A stretch of DNA of 64,000 bases from Firmicutes bacterium HGW-Firmicutes-8 (GTDB taxonomy: Bacteria; Bacillota; Thermincolia; Thermincolales; UBA2595). Every line of letters starts with the position of its first letter. Positions within the stretch are counted from its first letter, which is position 1. Position numbers and translations under genes: made by a program. This document shows positions 1-8,461 of this stretch, piece after piece. The notes beneath the pieces are model-generated. The model was not told where the DNA came from. It saw nothing but the letters and a program-made list of their open reading frames with translations, and did not search any database. The stretch is taken from the NCBI GenBank assembly GCA_002840165.1, contig PGZN01000004.1, forward strand, positions 1 through 64,000, read 5' to 3'.

Positions 1-192
1 GCTCGAAAACGCTGCATAAAAACTGGACCCCGTCATTTGACGGAGCCCAGTGAAAACGGTTTTATTTTTTCATCTGTCTACTTGACAGGGAGCAGTTCAC
101 TAACAGGGACAGCCTTAATATTAGGCCATGAAAGTCCAGGAAGCAGCTTTTATTTTATCTAGGGTCATCTAGCTGATATAATTGCAGCGATG

Positions 193-222
193 GTTGTCTG
201 TTATCAAACAATGTTGTCTGTT
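193..222 (+). promoter_or_regulatory. Paired direct repeats, possible activator site
   Basis: The 10-mer GTTGTCTGTT occurs at 193-202 and again at 213-222, exactly 20 bp apart, which is about two helical turns. The pair lies about 100 bp upstream of a sigma54-type promoter and of an operon that ends in an NtrC-type activator gene. That is the usual position of an enhancer for such an activator. The repeats are seen directly; the binding role is inferred. Confidence 0.4.
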
Positions 223-292
223 TTCATAAAGTTATCGGGGGCAAGGTATTCGCTTGTCTTCCGGAAAGGTGGTTTGACCACCTCTTGTTTAC

Positions 293-308
293 TGGTATGA
301 AAATTGCA
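293..308 (+). promoter_or_regulatory. Sigma54 (-24/-12) promoter of the exporter operon
   Basis: The sequence TGGTATGAAAATTGCA matches the sigma54 consensus TGGCAC-N5-TTGCW, with GG at 294-295 and GC at 306-307 separated by exactly 10 bases. The expected start of transcription, near 319, is upstream of the ATG at 348. The operon encodes an AAA+ sigma54 activator as its last gene, so autogenous control is likely. Confidence 0.6.
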
Positions 309-347
309 TATATAAAAGTTATTGATACAATTTTGGAGGGGAGACAT

Positions 348-2180
348 ATGACATTTAATCTGATTAAAAGAAAGTGGAAGTTGATTGCAGCAATTGGTCT
401 AGGTATTTGTTTGGTCGGATTCCTAGGATGGTGGCTTTTCCTGCGGAATTCCGGTTCATCCGCTGTCCAAACAGCCACTGTGGCAGTTAAAAAGGGCTCG
501 ATCAGGGTTACCGTATCGGCCAATGGCACTGTTGAACCGGCTTCTACGGCAAATATCAGCCCAAAGACAGGCGGGACTATCACCAAAGTTAACTTTAGAG
601 ACGGTCAGCAGGTCAAAAAAGGCGATTTGTTAATCGAATTGGATGACTCGAATCTGCGAACCCAATTAGAGAAAGCTCAGTTGGACCAAAGACAGACTGG
701 ACTTGATCTCGCGTCAGCACGTAAGCAGATTAACGATAAGCAGGTATTGGCCCCCATAAGCGGGCAGGTTGCTTCCATTAAAGTTGTCAAAGGGCAGGAT
801 GTGCAGAAGAAGACTGAACTAATGACTATTAATGATACCAGCTATTTAACCTTTGACGTTCTGGTTAACGGGGGACAGGTGAATAATGTTAAACCGGGGC
901 AAAAGGTAGATGTGATACTGCCAGGTTTAGGATTTCAGAAACTGAACGGCTCGGTAACGAAAGTAGACCGGGGGGGAACCTTTGACACTGTTGGCGCAAG
1001 GTTGTATCCAGTGACGGTAAAAGTCTCCAACCCGGGTGCTTTGGGGCCAGGCATCAAAGCCCAGGCCGACATTTATTCCAGCGGAGGTATTGTGTCTGGA
1101 ATCGAATCCGGTGTGTTGGAATGGGGTGACAGTCAGATTGTAAGGGCCGAAGTGGCCGGCGATGTTCAAATACTGGATGTAGATAAAAACACTTATGTTA
1201 AGAAAGGACAAAGACTTGTCCTTTTGGGAAGTGATACGTTAAATACCCAGTTAGATGCCCAAAAACTAAAATATCAGCAGTCACAGTTAAATGTTGAAAA
1301 CCTGCAAAAACAGTTATCAGATTATCAAATCACTGCTCCTGTTGATGGGGAGATTGCCATGGCTTCCAGTTCCGGGGGGACGTCCTCATCCTCCGGTGGA
1401 GGAAATACCGACTGGCAAGTGGGAGACGAAGTTAAAGCCGCAGATATACTGGCTGTTATCACCGGCTCGAAAGGAATGAAAGTCACTGTACCGGTGGATG
1501 AGGTGGACATTGCCAGGGTAAAGGTGGGACAAAAGGCTAATGTTACTTTTGATGCCTTACTTGACCGTACTTTTGAGTGTTCTGTCAGTGAAGTGGGGCT
1601 TCGGGGGATAGTAAGTAATAATGTCGCCAGTTTTGATGTAACCATATCAATAGACGAGACGGAAGGTCTGAAACCCGGGATGACGGCCAATGTAGAAATT
1701 ATGGTGGAAAGCAAGGACGGGGTTCTATTACTTCCGATAGAAGCGATACAAGAAAGACAGGGCAGGAAGTTTGTCCAATTGGCTTCAGATGCGGGTGATA
1801 CCGGCACGGGGAGCAGCGGCCAATCTGACAGCCAGGCGGGCGGCCGGTATAACAGGCAGACAGGCAGCCAGTCCGACAGCCAAACAGGCAGCAGGCCTAA
1901 CCGCCAGACAGGCAGCCAATCTGACAGCCAGTCAAGCGGCCGGCTTAACGGCCAGTCAGGCAGCTCAGCGCAGAACCTAAGACTTGTTGAAACAGGCGTG
2001 TATAATGATAGCGAGATAGAAATAGTATCAGGTGTAAGTGAAGGTGATAAGGTAGTTATACCTGCGGTAACGAGAAGCACCAGCAGTTCCAGTAACACTG
2101 CCAGACCTGGCGGTTCCTCAAGCGGTTCCTTAGGCGGTTCTGGCAACCGCGGTGGTATGGGCGGTATGGAACTTCACTAA
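348..2180 (+). CDS. MacA/HlyD-type efflux adaptor protein
   Basis: This 610-residue membrane fusion protein would bridge an ABC exporter to the cell envelope. It has an N-terminal membrane anchor (about residues 12-31, with KRKWK before it), then two biotinyl-lipoyl-like halves (the motif GDLLIELDDSNL, and later KKGQRLVLLGSD) flanking a coiled coil, and a beta-barrel region. A Gly/Ser/Gln-rich stretch with repeated QTGSQSDSQ-type units interrupts the C-terminal part (DNA about 1800-1970), and the tail is Gly/Ser rich. The ATG at 348 follows GGAGGGG and lies downstream of the sigma54 promoter, so the longer open frame is not used. It is first in an operon with an ABC ATPase, permease and two-component pair. 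The substrate is unknown. Confidence 0.9.
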   Translation: MTFNLIKRKWKLIAAIGLGICLVGFLGWWLFLRNSGSSAVQTATVAVKKGSIRVTVSANGTVEPASTANISPKTGGTITKVNFRDGQQVKKGDLLIELDDSNLRTQLEKAQLDQRQTGLDLASARKQINDKQVLAPISGQVASIKVVKGQDVQKKTELMTINDTSYLTFDVLVNGGQVNNVKPGQKVDVILPGLGFQKLNGSVTKVDRGGTFDTVGARLYPVTVKVSNPGALGPGIKAQADIYSSGGIVSGIESGVLEWGDSQIVRAEVAGDVQILDVDKNTYVKKGQRLVLLGSDTLNTQLDAQKLKYQQSQLNVENLQKQLSDYQITAPVDGEIAMASSSGGTSSSSGGGNTDWQVGDEVKAADILAVITGSKGMKVTVPVDEVDIARVKVGQKANVTFDALLDRTFECSVSEVGLRGIVSNNVASFDVTISIDETEGLKPGMTANVEIMVESKDGVLLLPIEAIQERQGRKFVQLASDAGDTGTGSSGQSDSQAGGRYNRQTGSQSDSQTGSRPNRQTGSQSDSQSSGRLNGQSGSSAQNLRLVETGVYNDSEIEIVSGVSEGDKVVIPAVTRSTSSSSNTARPGGSSSGSLGGSGNRGGMGGMELH

Positions 2181-2212
2181 TTAGCCACAACTGGAGAAGA
2201 AGGTGAATATCG

Positions 2213-2893
2213 GTGATCAAGCTAATCAATGTAACCAAGTATTACCAAACCGGCTCTGAAGTTGTCAAAGCCCTTGACGGGGTTAGTCTGGAGATAAAAA
2301 ATGGAGAAATGCTGGCTATTATGGGTCCTTCCGGTTCCGGCAAATCAACCCTTATGAATATGCTGGGATGCCTTGACGTTCCGACATCCGGCCAGTATTT
2401 TCTGGATGATAAAGAAGTCAGCAAAATGGACGAAGACGACTTGGCCGATATCAGGAGCCATAAAGTAGGATTTGTTTTTCAAAGCTTTAATTTACTGGCC
2501 AGGCTTACTGCCTTTGAAAATGTCGAGCTGCCCTTGATATATATGGGGTTGGGAGCTGCGGAGCGGCGTGAAAAGGCTGTCAAAGCGCTGGAGATGGTTG
2601 GTTTGGCTGACCGCATGGACCATAAGCCGGCCGAGCTTTCCGGCGGTCAGCAGCAGCGGGTTGCCATTGCCCGGGCCTTTGCCGGGGACCCGGCCATAGT
2701 TATGGCAGATGAGCCTACCGGCAATCTGGATTCCAAGTCAGGCAAGGAAATCATGGAAGTCCTGAAGGAGCTTCACCGGCATGGCAAAACCATCGTTCTG
2801 ATTACCCATGACAGGCAGGTTGCCTGTCAGGCCGGGCGGACTATAAATATGATGGATGGCCGTATTGTATCGGAAGAGGAGGTGGCCTGTTGA
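2213..2893 (+). CDS. MacB/LolD-type ABC transporter ATPase
   Basis: This 226-residue ATPase powers the adjacent FtsX-type permease. It has the Walker A motif GPSGSGKST near residue 39, Q-loop, signature LSGGQQQRVAIARA, Walker B VMADEPTGNLD and the switch His in LITHD. The 'LDSKSG' and 'GFVFQSFNLL' segments are typical of the MacB/LolD family. The start is GTG after GGAGAAG. The stop overlaps the next gene by four bases, indicating translational coupling. Confidence 0.93.
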   Translation: MIKLINVTKYYQTGSEVVKALDGVSLEIKNGEMLAIMGPSGSGKSTLMNMLGCLDVPTSGQYFLDDKEVSKMDEDDLADIRSHKVGFVFQSFNLLARLTAFENVELPLIYMGLGAAERREKAVKALEMVGLADRMDHKPAELSGGQQQRVAIARAFAGDPAIVMADEPTGNLDSKSGKEIMEVLKELHRHGKTIVLITHDRQVACQAGRTINMMDGRIVSEEEVAC

Positions 2894-4059
2894 ATTTAGT
2901 GCAGGTAATTAAACTTGCTATGGCGGGTATTAGGGCTAATAAAATGCGCTCATTTTTGACTATGCTCGGTGTTATTATCGGGGTGGCGGCGGTAATAGTG
3001 CTAGTATCTCTCGGCCAGGGCGCCACCAAATCAGTCACCGACCGAATTCAGAGTCTGGGGTCCAACCTTATATCTATCACCATCCGTGGAAACAATACCC
3101 GGGTTTCCTTAACTTATGAGGAAGTTATGGCCTGGAAAGAAAGACCGGGTGTTGGGGGTATTGCCCCTGTGATTAGCGGGAATGTAAATGTTAAGTACGG
3201 AAACAAGAAATATGATACCAGTCTGGAAGGGACGAACGACGAATATGAAGAGGTCCGCAACACCCGCGTCCAGCAGGGGAGGTTTATTTTACCGATAGAC
3301 TTAACCCTCCGGCAGAAGGTTGTCCTGCTTGGGACCGAGGTTGCCAGCCAGCTGTTCGGACAGATGAACCCGGTAGGGGAAACGGTAAAAATTAACGGTG
3401 TCAACTTTAAAGTGGTTGGTCTCTTAGAGGAAAAAGGTTCCTCTGGTTTTGGGTCCAATGATGATAAAGTGGTGATTCCCCTCACAACTGCCGAGCGATT
3501 GTTGGACAATTCAGGCATTCGGTCGGTTTCTGTACAGGCGGCCACTCCGGCCGATGTTGACAGCGTGGTGGCCCAACTGGATAATTTCTTATACAGGAAA
3601 ACCAAGGATACTGAAGCCTACCGGGTTTCCAACCAGGTTGAAATGCTGTCCACCGTAAATCAGATTACCGGGACTCTGACCATGATGCTGAGCGGGATTG
3701 CCGGTATCTCCCTGATTGTCGGGGGTATCGGGATTATGAATATCATGCTGGTCTCGGTTACGGAACGGACCCGGGAAATTGGCATCCGTAAAGCTATAGG
3801 CGCCAAACGGAAGGACATTCTCAGGCAGTTTCTGATTGAGGCTGTGGTAGTCAGCGGCACCGGGGGAATAATCGGAGTACTGTTCGGTATAGCTGTAGCT
3901 TCTGGGATAAGCTCCATGATGGCCATTAATACGGCGATTTCCATTAATGTAGTCGCCATGGCCTTCGGTTTCGCTGTTCTGGTAGGGGTAGTATTCGGGC
4001 TGTATCCTGCAAATAAAGCGGCTAAGCTTAATCCGATTGAAGCCTTAAGGTTCGGATAG
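2890..4059 (+). CDS. MacB-type ABC transporter permease
   Basis: This 389-residue permease has one N-terminal membrane helix (about 20-42), a large extracytoplasmic MacB_PCD domain, and three C-terminal helices of the FtsX domain (segment GIGIMNIMLVSVTERTREIG, then PIEALRFG at the end). With the adaptor and ATPase upstream it forms an exporter for a peptide, antibiotic or lipid-like substrate that cannot be named. The start codon is TTG, overlapping the ATPase stop in TTGA. A paralogous permease lies at 17007-18239. Confidence 0.92.
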   Translation: MNLVQVIKLAMAGIRANKMRSFLTMLGVIIGVAAVIVLVSLGQGATKSVTDRIQSLGSNLISITIRGNNTRVSLTYEEVMAWKERPGVGGIAPVISGNVNVKYGNKKYDTSLEGTNDEYEEVRNTRVQQGRFILPIDLTLRQKVVLLGTEVASQLFGQMNPVGETVKINGVNFKVVGLLEEKGSSGFGSNDDKVVIPLTTAERLLDNSGIRSVSVQAATPADVDSVVAQLDNFLYRKTKDTEAYRVSNQVEMLSTVNQITGTLTMMLSGIAGISLIVGGIGIMNIMLVSVTERTREIGIRKAIGAKRKDILRQFLIEAVVVSGTGGIIGVLFGIAVASGISSMMAINTAISINVVAMAFGFAVLVGVVFGLYPANKAAKLNPIEALRFG

Positions 4060-4075
4060 TAGGATGTGAAGTAAG

Positions 4076-5584
4076 ATGTCGGGAAACCTTAGAAAAACTC
4101 TGCGGTTTCAAATTGGAGCTATTGTGTCACTTGTTTTGGCCATCTTATTGGTGGCCTTTATCTCCATGCATATGGTTTCTCTTAGGTATGACCGGGAAGT
4201 GCTGGCTGATAAACAGGAAAAACTTAAGGTTGTCAGCCAGGGCTTAAGTAGAGGTTTAGCCGAGATGCTCCAAAAAGGACAGGGTCCACAAGATATTGAG
4301 CGCTACTTTAGAAATCAGACCGAGGCCTTTGTTGGCCCTCCCCCGAGGTTGATGGTCGGGCTGTACCTGCCGGAAATGCACATGCGCCGCGTTTTCGGGG
4401 AACAGCCCGGGAAAAACCGCCCGCCGTTTTTTAAACAGCGGAACGAGTTAAGGGATGACGAGTTTTTTGACATTAAGATAAATTCTATAAATAAAGCACA
4501 GACCTTTATTAGGGATGTCCCCGGCGGGATTTTATTAGGCAGGGCGGAACCTGTTGTTACCGGTTCCCAGGTAAGGGGCGCCGTTCTCGTGGTTGAGCCG
4601 GTACTGTCCGGTCTTAACATGGTCAGGTTAATTACCAAAATCGTTTTTATTGTCGTCATAGTTTCACTGATTATAGGGATAGTGGCAACCATATGGATTC
4701 TCGCCCGGTTGAAACGTGAAGTGAAACGTATTACCTCCGGACTGGCTGTAATGGAAAAAGACGCCGGTTACAGGTTGTCTCCACCGGCTTCCGATGAACT
4801 TGGAGAAATAGCGGTGGGGATAAATAAGATGGCTGATGCGGTTGAACAAAAATCGTTGTTAGAGGAACAGCTCGAGAAATCGTCAAGATTAGCGGCTTTG
4901 GGCCGCCTGGTGGCCGGGGTGGCCCATGAAATCAGGAACCCCCTCGGGATTATGAAGGCTACAGTCCAGGTAATGCAGGACGAATTCAGTAAAGACGGAC
5001 AAATTCAGGAATACCTAACCGTTTTAAACGAACAGGTGGAGAGGCAAAATAAAATTATCCGGGAGCTTCTTGACTACGCTAAGCCCGTTCCACCGATATT
5101 TCAGCCTGTTGACATCAACGAAATTCTAAAATCAATTCTGGGTTTCTCCAAATCTTATTTCCAGCAGCATAAGGTATTTATAGAGACTGATTTGGCCGAG
5201 AACCCACCTTATGTTAATGCCGATGTTGAAAAACTTAAGCAGGCTTTTCTGAACCTCATGTTTAATGCTGTTGAAGCAATGCCTGACGGAGGGCAGTTAA
5301 AGGTAAAGACCTACTTTGACGATAAGACGGTATTTATCGAATTTGCCGATCAAGGGCGTGGTATTCCCGATAGTGATATTGAAAGGTTGTTTGACCCTTT
5401 CTTTACTACTAAGAATACCGGTACAGGGTTAGGGTTAGCTATGGTGCATAAAATTGTGGAAATTCACAGGGGTAAAATTAAAATAATCAGCAAACCCCAG
5501 GAAGGGACGACTTTTAGTGTTTTACTGCCTGTAAACCAGACGGAGAGGGGGGGGTCTTACGGAAGCGACAATTCTGATCATTGA
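4076..5584 (+). CDS. Sensor histidine kinase (NtrB-like)
   Basis: This 502-residue membrane kinase has helices at about 11-30 and 186-209 around an extracytoplasmic sensor domain of about 150 residues. A HAMP linker, HisKA domain with HEIRNPLG (His about 284) and HATPase domain (N-box, DQGRGIPDSD, GTGLGLAM) follow. It sits between the exporter permease and a sigma54 response regulator, and presumably senses an exported or toxic compound and drives expression of the exporter. Its 3' end overlaps the regulator's probable 5' end by about 26 bases. Confidence 0.9.
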   Translation: MSGNLRKTLRFQIGAIVSLVLAILLVAFISMHMVSLRYDREVLADKQEKLKVVSQGLSRGLAEMLQKGQGPQDIERYFRNQTEAFVGPPPRLMVGLYLPEMHMRRVFGEQPGKNRPPFFKQRNELRDDEFFDIKINSINKAQTFIRDVPGGILLGRAEPVVTGSQVRGAVLVVEPVLSGLNMVRLITKIVFIVVIVSLIIGIVATIWILARLKREVKRITSGLAVMEKDAGYRLSPPASDELGEIAVGINKMADAVEQKSLLEEQLEKSSRLAALGRLVAGVAHEIRNPLGIMKATVQVMQDEFSKDGQIQEYLTVLNEQVERQNKIIRELLDYAKPVPPIFQPVDINEILKSILGFSKSYFQQHKVFIETDLAENPPYVNADVEKLKQAFLNLMFNAVEAMPDGGQLKVKTYFDDKTVFIEFADQGRGIPDSDIERLFDPFFTTKNTGTGLGLAMVHKIVEIHRGKIKIISKPQEGTTFSVLLPVNQTERGGSYGSDNSDH

Positions 5585-6911
5585 TGATGAAGAGCATATG
5601 AGGTGGATAATCGAAAAGGCTCTTTCCAAAGAAGGTTATAAAATAATTTCGGCTGCCTGCGGTTCAGAGGGTTTAGCAAAGCTGGAGGGCTTTAGCCCCG
5701 ATCTCGTCCTGCTTGACTTGAGACTGCCTGATATGAGCGGGATTGATGTGCTGCGGGCAGTAAAACATGAACAACCCCGGATTCCGGTAATCATGGTTAC
5801 AGCTCACGGCACGGTCGAAAGTGCCATCGAAGCCATGAAAATCGGGGCAGTAGATTATATATCGAAGCCGTTCGATATGGAAGAATTAAAAATTATTGTC
5901 CTGCGTTCCCTCGAAGTCGTTGAACTGGCCAGTGAGGTAGATTATCTGCGCGGTGAGCTGGGAGAAAAGCTTAATACCACTCTAATCGGAGAAAGCCAGG
6001 CCATATCGGATATTAAGGCCCTTATAGCCAAAGCAGCGGATACACCGGCCACGGTATTTATCGAGGGTGAAAGCGGAACCGGCAAAGAGGTCGTAGCCAG
6101 GCTTTTACATCAACAGAGCAGCAGGGCAAACAAACCTTTTGTGGCCGTAAACTGTGCTGCCATTCCGGAAACCCTCTTAGAAAGCGAGCTCTTCGGTTAC
6201 GAACGGGGGGCATTTACAGGTGCGGTAAACAGGAAGAAAGGCAAATTTGAGGTTGCCGGCAGTGGTACAATTTTTCTTGATGAGATAGGAGAGGTGCCCC
6301 CCCAAATCCAGGTTAAGCTTTTAAGAGTACTGCAGGAAAAAGTTTTTGAACGGGTTGGCGGTAATGAAACTGTCAAAATGGGCGCCAGGGTTATCGCTGC
6401 CACGAACCGGAACATTAAAAAATCTGTTCGGGAGGGAAGTTTCCGGGAAGACCTGTATTACCGTTTACAGGTAATTCCCATTAACCTGCCGCCATTAAGA
6501 GACCGGAAAGAGGATATCCCCGAACTGGTGGATTATTTCCTCAAAAAATATGATTACCGCCATAAAGTAAAAGGATTTAGCCCTGGGGCGCTAAAGCTTT
6601 TATGTAACTACGAGTGGCCCGGAAACATCAGAGAGCTTGAGAATACCGTGGAACGGTCCTTAATTTTGTGCAGTGATCATCTAATTACCTCAAGCTATCT
6701 GCCTCGGGAGATGACGGACGAAACAAGGCCTGACAAGGATTTGGCCATAGACCTGCCCGAAAACGGGATTTCTCTGGAAGATGTGGAACGGAGTCTGATA
6801 GTAAAGGCCCTGCAGAAAAGCGGCGGTAATCAGACAAAGGCTTCCCGCTTGCTCGGAGTCACCAGGTCGGCGTTAATTTACCGGATGGAAAAATACAATA
6901 TAGAACATTAA
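5559..6911 (+). CDS. NtrC-family sigma54 response regulator
   Basis: The receiver carries phosphoacceptor Asp in LVLLDLRLPD. An AAA+ domain follows, with GESGTGKE (Walker A), the sigma54-contact loop GAFTGA and the arginine region, then a Fis-type HTH at the C-terminus. The first ATG (5598) would delete beta strand 1 and the acidic pair: in-frame codons just before it read ILIIDDEEH. The frame is open back to 5535 without ATG, GTG or TTG. An ACG at 5559, after a GGAGAGGGGG purine run, would give TEATILIIDDEEHM and place the phospho-Asp at residue 53, as in relatives. The start is therefore uncertain and probably non-canonical. The likely target is the sigma54 promoter at 293. Confidence 0.88.
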   Translation, partial: TEATILIIDDEEHMRWIIEKALSKEGYKIISAACGSEGLAKLEGFSPDLVLLDLRLPDMSGIDVLRAVKHEQPRIPVIMVTAHGTVESAIEAMKIGAVDYISKPFDMEELKIIVLRSLEVVELASEVDYLRGELGEKLNTTLIGESQAISDIKALIAKAADTPATVFIEGESGTGKEVVARLLHQQSSRANKPFVAVNCAAIPETLLESELFGYERGAFTGAVNRKKGKFEVAGSGTIFLDEIGEVPPQIQVKLLRVLQEKVFERVGGNETVKMGARVIAATNRNIKKSVREGSFREDLYYRLQVIPINLPPLRDRKEDIPELVDYFLKKYDYRHKVKGFSPGALKLLCNYEWPGNIRELENTVERSLILCSDHLITSSYLPREMTDETRPDKDLAIDLPENGISLEDVERSLIVKALQKSGGNQTKASRLLGVTRSALIYRMEKYNIEH

Positions 6912-6925
6912 ATGCAAGTAAAAAA

Positions 6926-6958
6926 GAGGCTGTCTCTGTTGAGACAAGCCTCCTTTTT
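6926..6958 (+). terminator. Intrinsic terminator after the regulator gene
   Basis: The arms GAGGCTGTCTC and GAGACAAGCCTC form a stem followed by CTTTTT. It closes the exporter/two-component operon. Confidence 0.8.
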
Positions 6959-6982
6959 CTAATTGCGGGGTTTTAAGTTTTA

Positions 6983-7336
6983 CTAACTCTGGTAAGTTGA
7001 TCCGCCATACTGCCCTGTGGTCGCGAAGTTCGTGTTTATCGGCCGGGTAGCCCAGTTACCGGTGGGATAGGCGCTCGTCTGAAAACCGCTGGTACCACTT
7101 GCTACAAAAGGCTGACTTACATTGCTGTACTGTGAACTGCTAATCGCCTGACTGACCTGTTGGCTGACCTGCTGGCAGAGTTGAGCACAATGATTCAACT
7201 GCTGGGCTGAAACGCGTTCAGCCTCCTGCATTTGAATCAGTTTGGACGCATTAGCTTGTTCATTCTGACTTAGCTGGTTGCAGATCTGGGTAATTTGGTT
7301 TAGGTTTTGCTGAAGCTGGCTGACATTTGAAAACAT
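6983..7336 (-). CDS. Small Gln/Asn/Ser-rich protein, possibly spore-related
   Basis: Unrecognised protein of 117 residues. Residues 1-75 are rich in Gln, Ser and Asn with heptad-like spacing and a Cys pair region (HCAQLCQQ), suggesting a helical bundle. The tail is a Gly/Thr/Tyr-rich disordered segment containing YPTGNWATRP. The CotF-type coat protein at 19386 ends with a similar TYQTGNWPQ motif, which is the only hint of a spore-coat link. ATG at 7336 follows GGAGGTG at good spacing; an upstream TTG overlaps that ribosome binding site and is rejected. Confidence 0.7.
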   Translation of the reverse strand: MFSNVSQLQQNLNQITQICNQLSQNEQANASKLIQMQEAERVSAQQLNHCAQLCQQVSQQVSQAISSSQYSNVSQPFVASGTSGFQTSAYPTGNWATRPINTNFATTGQYGGSTYQS

Positions 7337-7463
7337 TAAAGACAACACCTCCAAAAATTATTTTTGTATCCGGTTATAGTATTTTTAGATTGAGGGTTTT
7401 TTATACAAAAATAGTTTTTGACTAGTCCGTTACATAGTTGTCAAAAAATTCAATCAAAATAGG

Positions 7464-7493
7464 AAAACCGCATTCAGTTATGAATGCGGTTTT
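7464..7493 (-). terminator. Terminator hairpin after the formate dehydrogenase operon
   Basis: The arms AAAACCGCATTCA and TGAATGCGGTTTT around GTTA form a symmetrical stem. It can serve the minus-strand operon ending at 7526. Confidence 0.7.
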
Positions 7494-7525
7494 AATGACT
7501 CATAGGGGTTTTTCTGCAAGAACTG

Positions 7526-8245
7526 TTAATAACCGTTCGGGTTTAGGCATGGGTCTCCAGTCCAGTAACCGCTCCAATCGTAGCCGCCTGTATGGGAGTT
7601 CTGCTGCCCGGATGTCAGCCCATATATCGACGGGGCATATGGCAGGACGTAGATGACGAGGGTTCCGTGCATCTCGTTGATGCCATATACGTTAGCTTCG
7701 GGGTACTGGGTCAGCAGCTCGTTTTTCCTGGCGTTGGCGGCGTCGATTATGGCGGTACGGTCTCCGAACTGGATAGCACCGGTGGTGCAGGCTTTTGAGC
7801 AGGCTGGTGTAAGGCCATTTCCCACACGGTCCCAGCAGAACTTGCAACTGTAAGCATATTGCGGCTCGAGAGGTCTTGTATCTGCGGCATCATACGGACA
7901 ATTATCCTGACAGTCGCCGCAGCCCTTGCAGCGGCTGAGGTCCCTGATTACGCTGCCCACATCACTGCGGGTAAACGCCCCACGTGGGCAAACGCTGATG
8001 CAGGTAGCGTCCTGGCAGTGCATACACTGGTGCTTCCGGAACAGCCATTCAAACACCCCGGCATTGGTCCGCTCGATAAATTTGACAAAGGTCCAGGTAT
8101 TATGCAGTACCCTGGTATGGGTCTGCAGGCTGCCCGTAAAGGCCTCAATCTGGGCCGGGAGCTGGTTCCACTGCTTACAGGCCACCTGGCAGGCCCGGCA
8201 GCCGGTGCACTTGGTAACGTCAATCATTTTGGCCTTTAATGCCAT
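7526..8245 (-). CDS. Formate dehydrogenase iron-sulfur subunit (distal copy)
   Basis: This 239-residue ferredoxin subunit has four [4Fe-4S] motifs: CTGCRACQVACKQW, CMHCQDATCISVC, CKGCGDCQDNC and CKFCWDRVGNGLTPACSKAC. It would carry electrons away from the molybdopterin subunit encoded upstream. Unlike E. coli FdnH, no C-terminal membrane helix is visible, so it should be soluble. It is a near-duplicate of the gene at 8462-9196: the first 35 residues and the C-terminal YGINEMHGTLVIYVLPYA region are almost identical, while clusters 2 and 3 differ. A terminator-like hairpin separates the copies. Confidence 0.9.
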   Translation of the reverse strand: MALKAKMIDVTKCTGCRACQVACKQWNQLPAQIEAFTGSLQTHTRVLHNTWTFVKFIERTNAGVFEWLFRKHQCMHCQDATCISVCPRGAFTRSDVGSVIRDLSRCKGCGDCQDNCPYDAADTRPLEPQYAYSCKFCWDRVGNGLTPACSKACTTGAIQFGDRTAIIDAANARKNELLTQYPEANVYGINEMHGTLVIYVLPYAPSIYGLTSGQQNSHTGGYDWSGYWTGDPCLNPNGY

Positions 8246-8407
8246 TTGGCATTCCTCCGTTCTTTCTTGAAGTTAAGCTATAGCATGGTTAGTCTTTTAA
8301 GAGCACAGCAAAATCTTTTGTTTGAGGATAGAAACGCTCTCATTAAGTGGAGGAGTTTTTAGATGACCCGGTAATTCCGGGAAAATTACCTCAGTGCGAA
8401 TGTCTAG

Positions 8408-8443
8408 AAACAAGGCTGGCTGGCTAACCAGCCAGCCTTGTTT
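8408..8443 (-). terminator. Terminator-like hairpin between the two FeS genes
   Basis: The arms AAACAAGGCTGGCTGG and CCAGCCAGCCTTGTTT enclose CTAA, giving a perfect 16-bp stem flanked by A/T. It lies between duplicated FeS-subunit genes and may reduce or uncouple expression of the distal copy. Confidence 0.65.
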
Positions 8444-8461
8444 AATATTAGGGACTATTTA

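Noticed and set aside
1325-2146. 273-residue antisense open frame in the adaptor gene
   Set aside because: It is a shadow of the low-complexity Gly/Ser/Gln coding region, with no ribosome binding site and Leu/Pro-rich sequence.
7592-8270. Several plus-strand open frames opposite the FeS subunit genes
   Set aside because: They mirror the Cys-rich coding sequence, have no ribosome binding sites and resemble no family I recognise.
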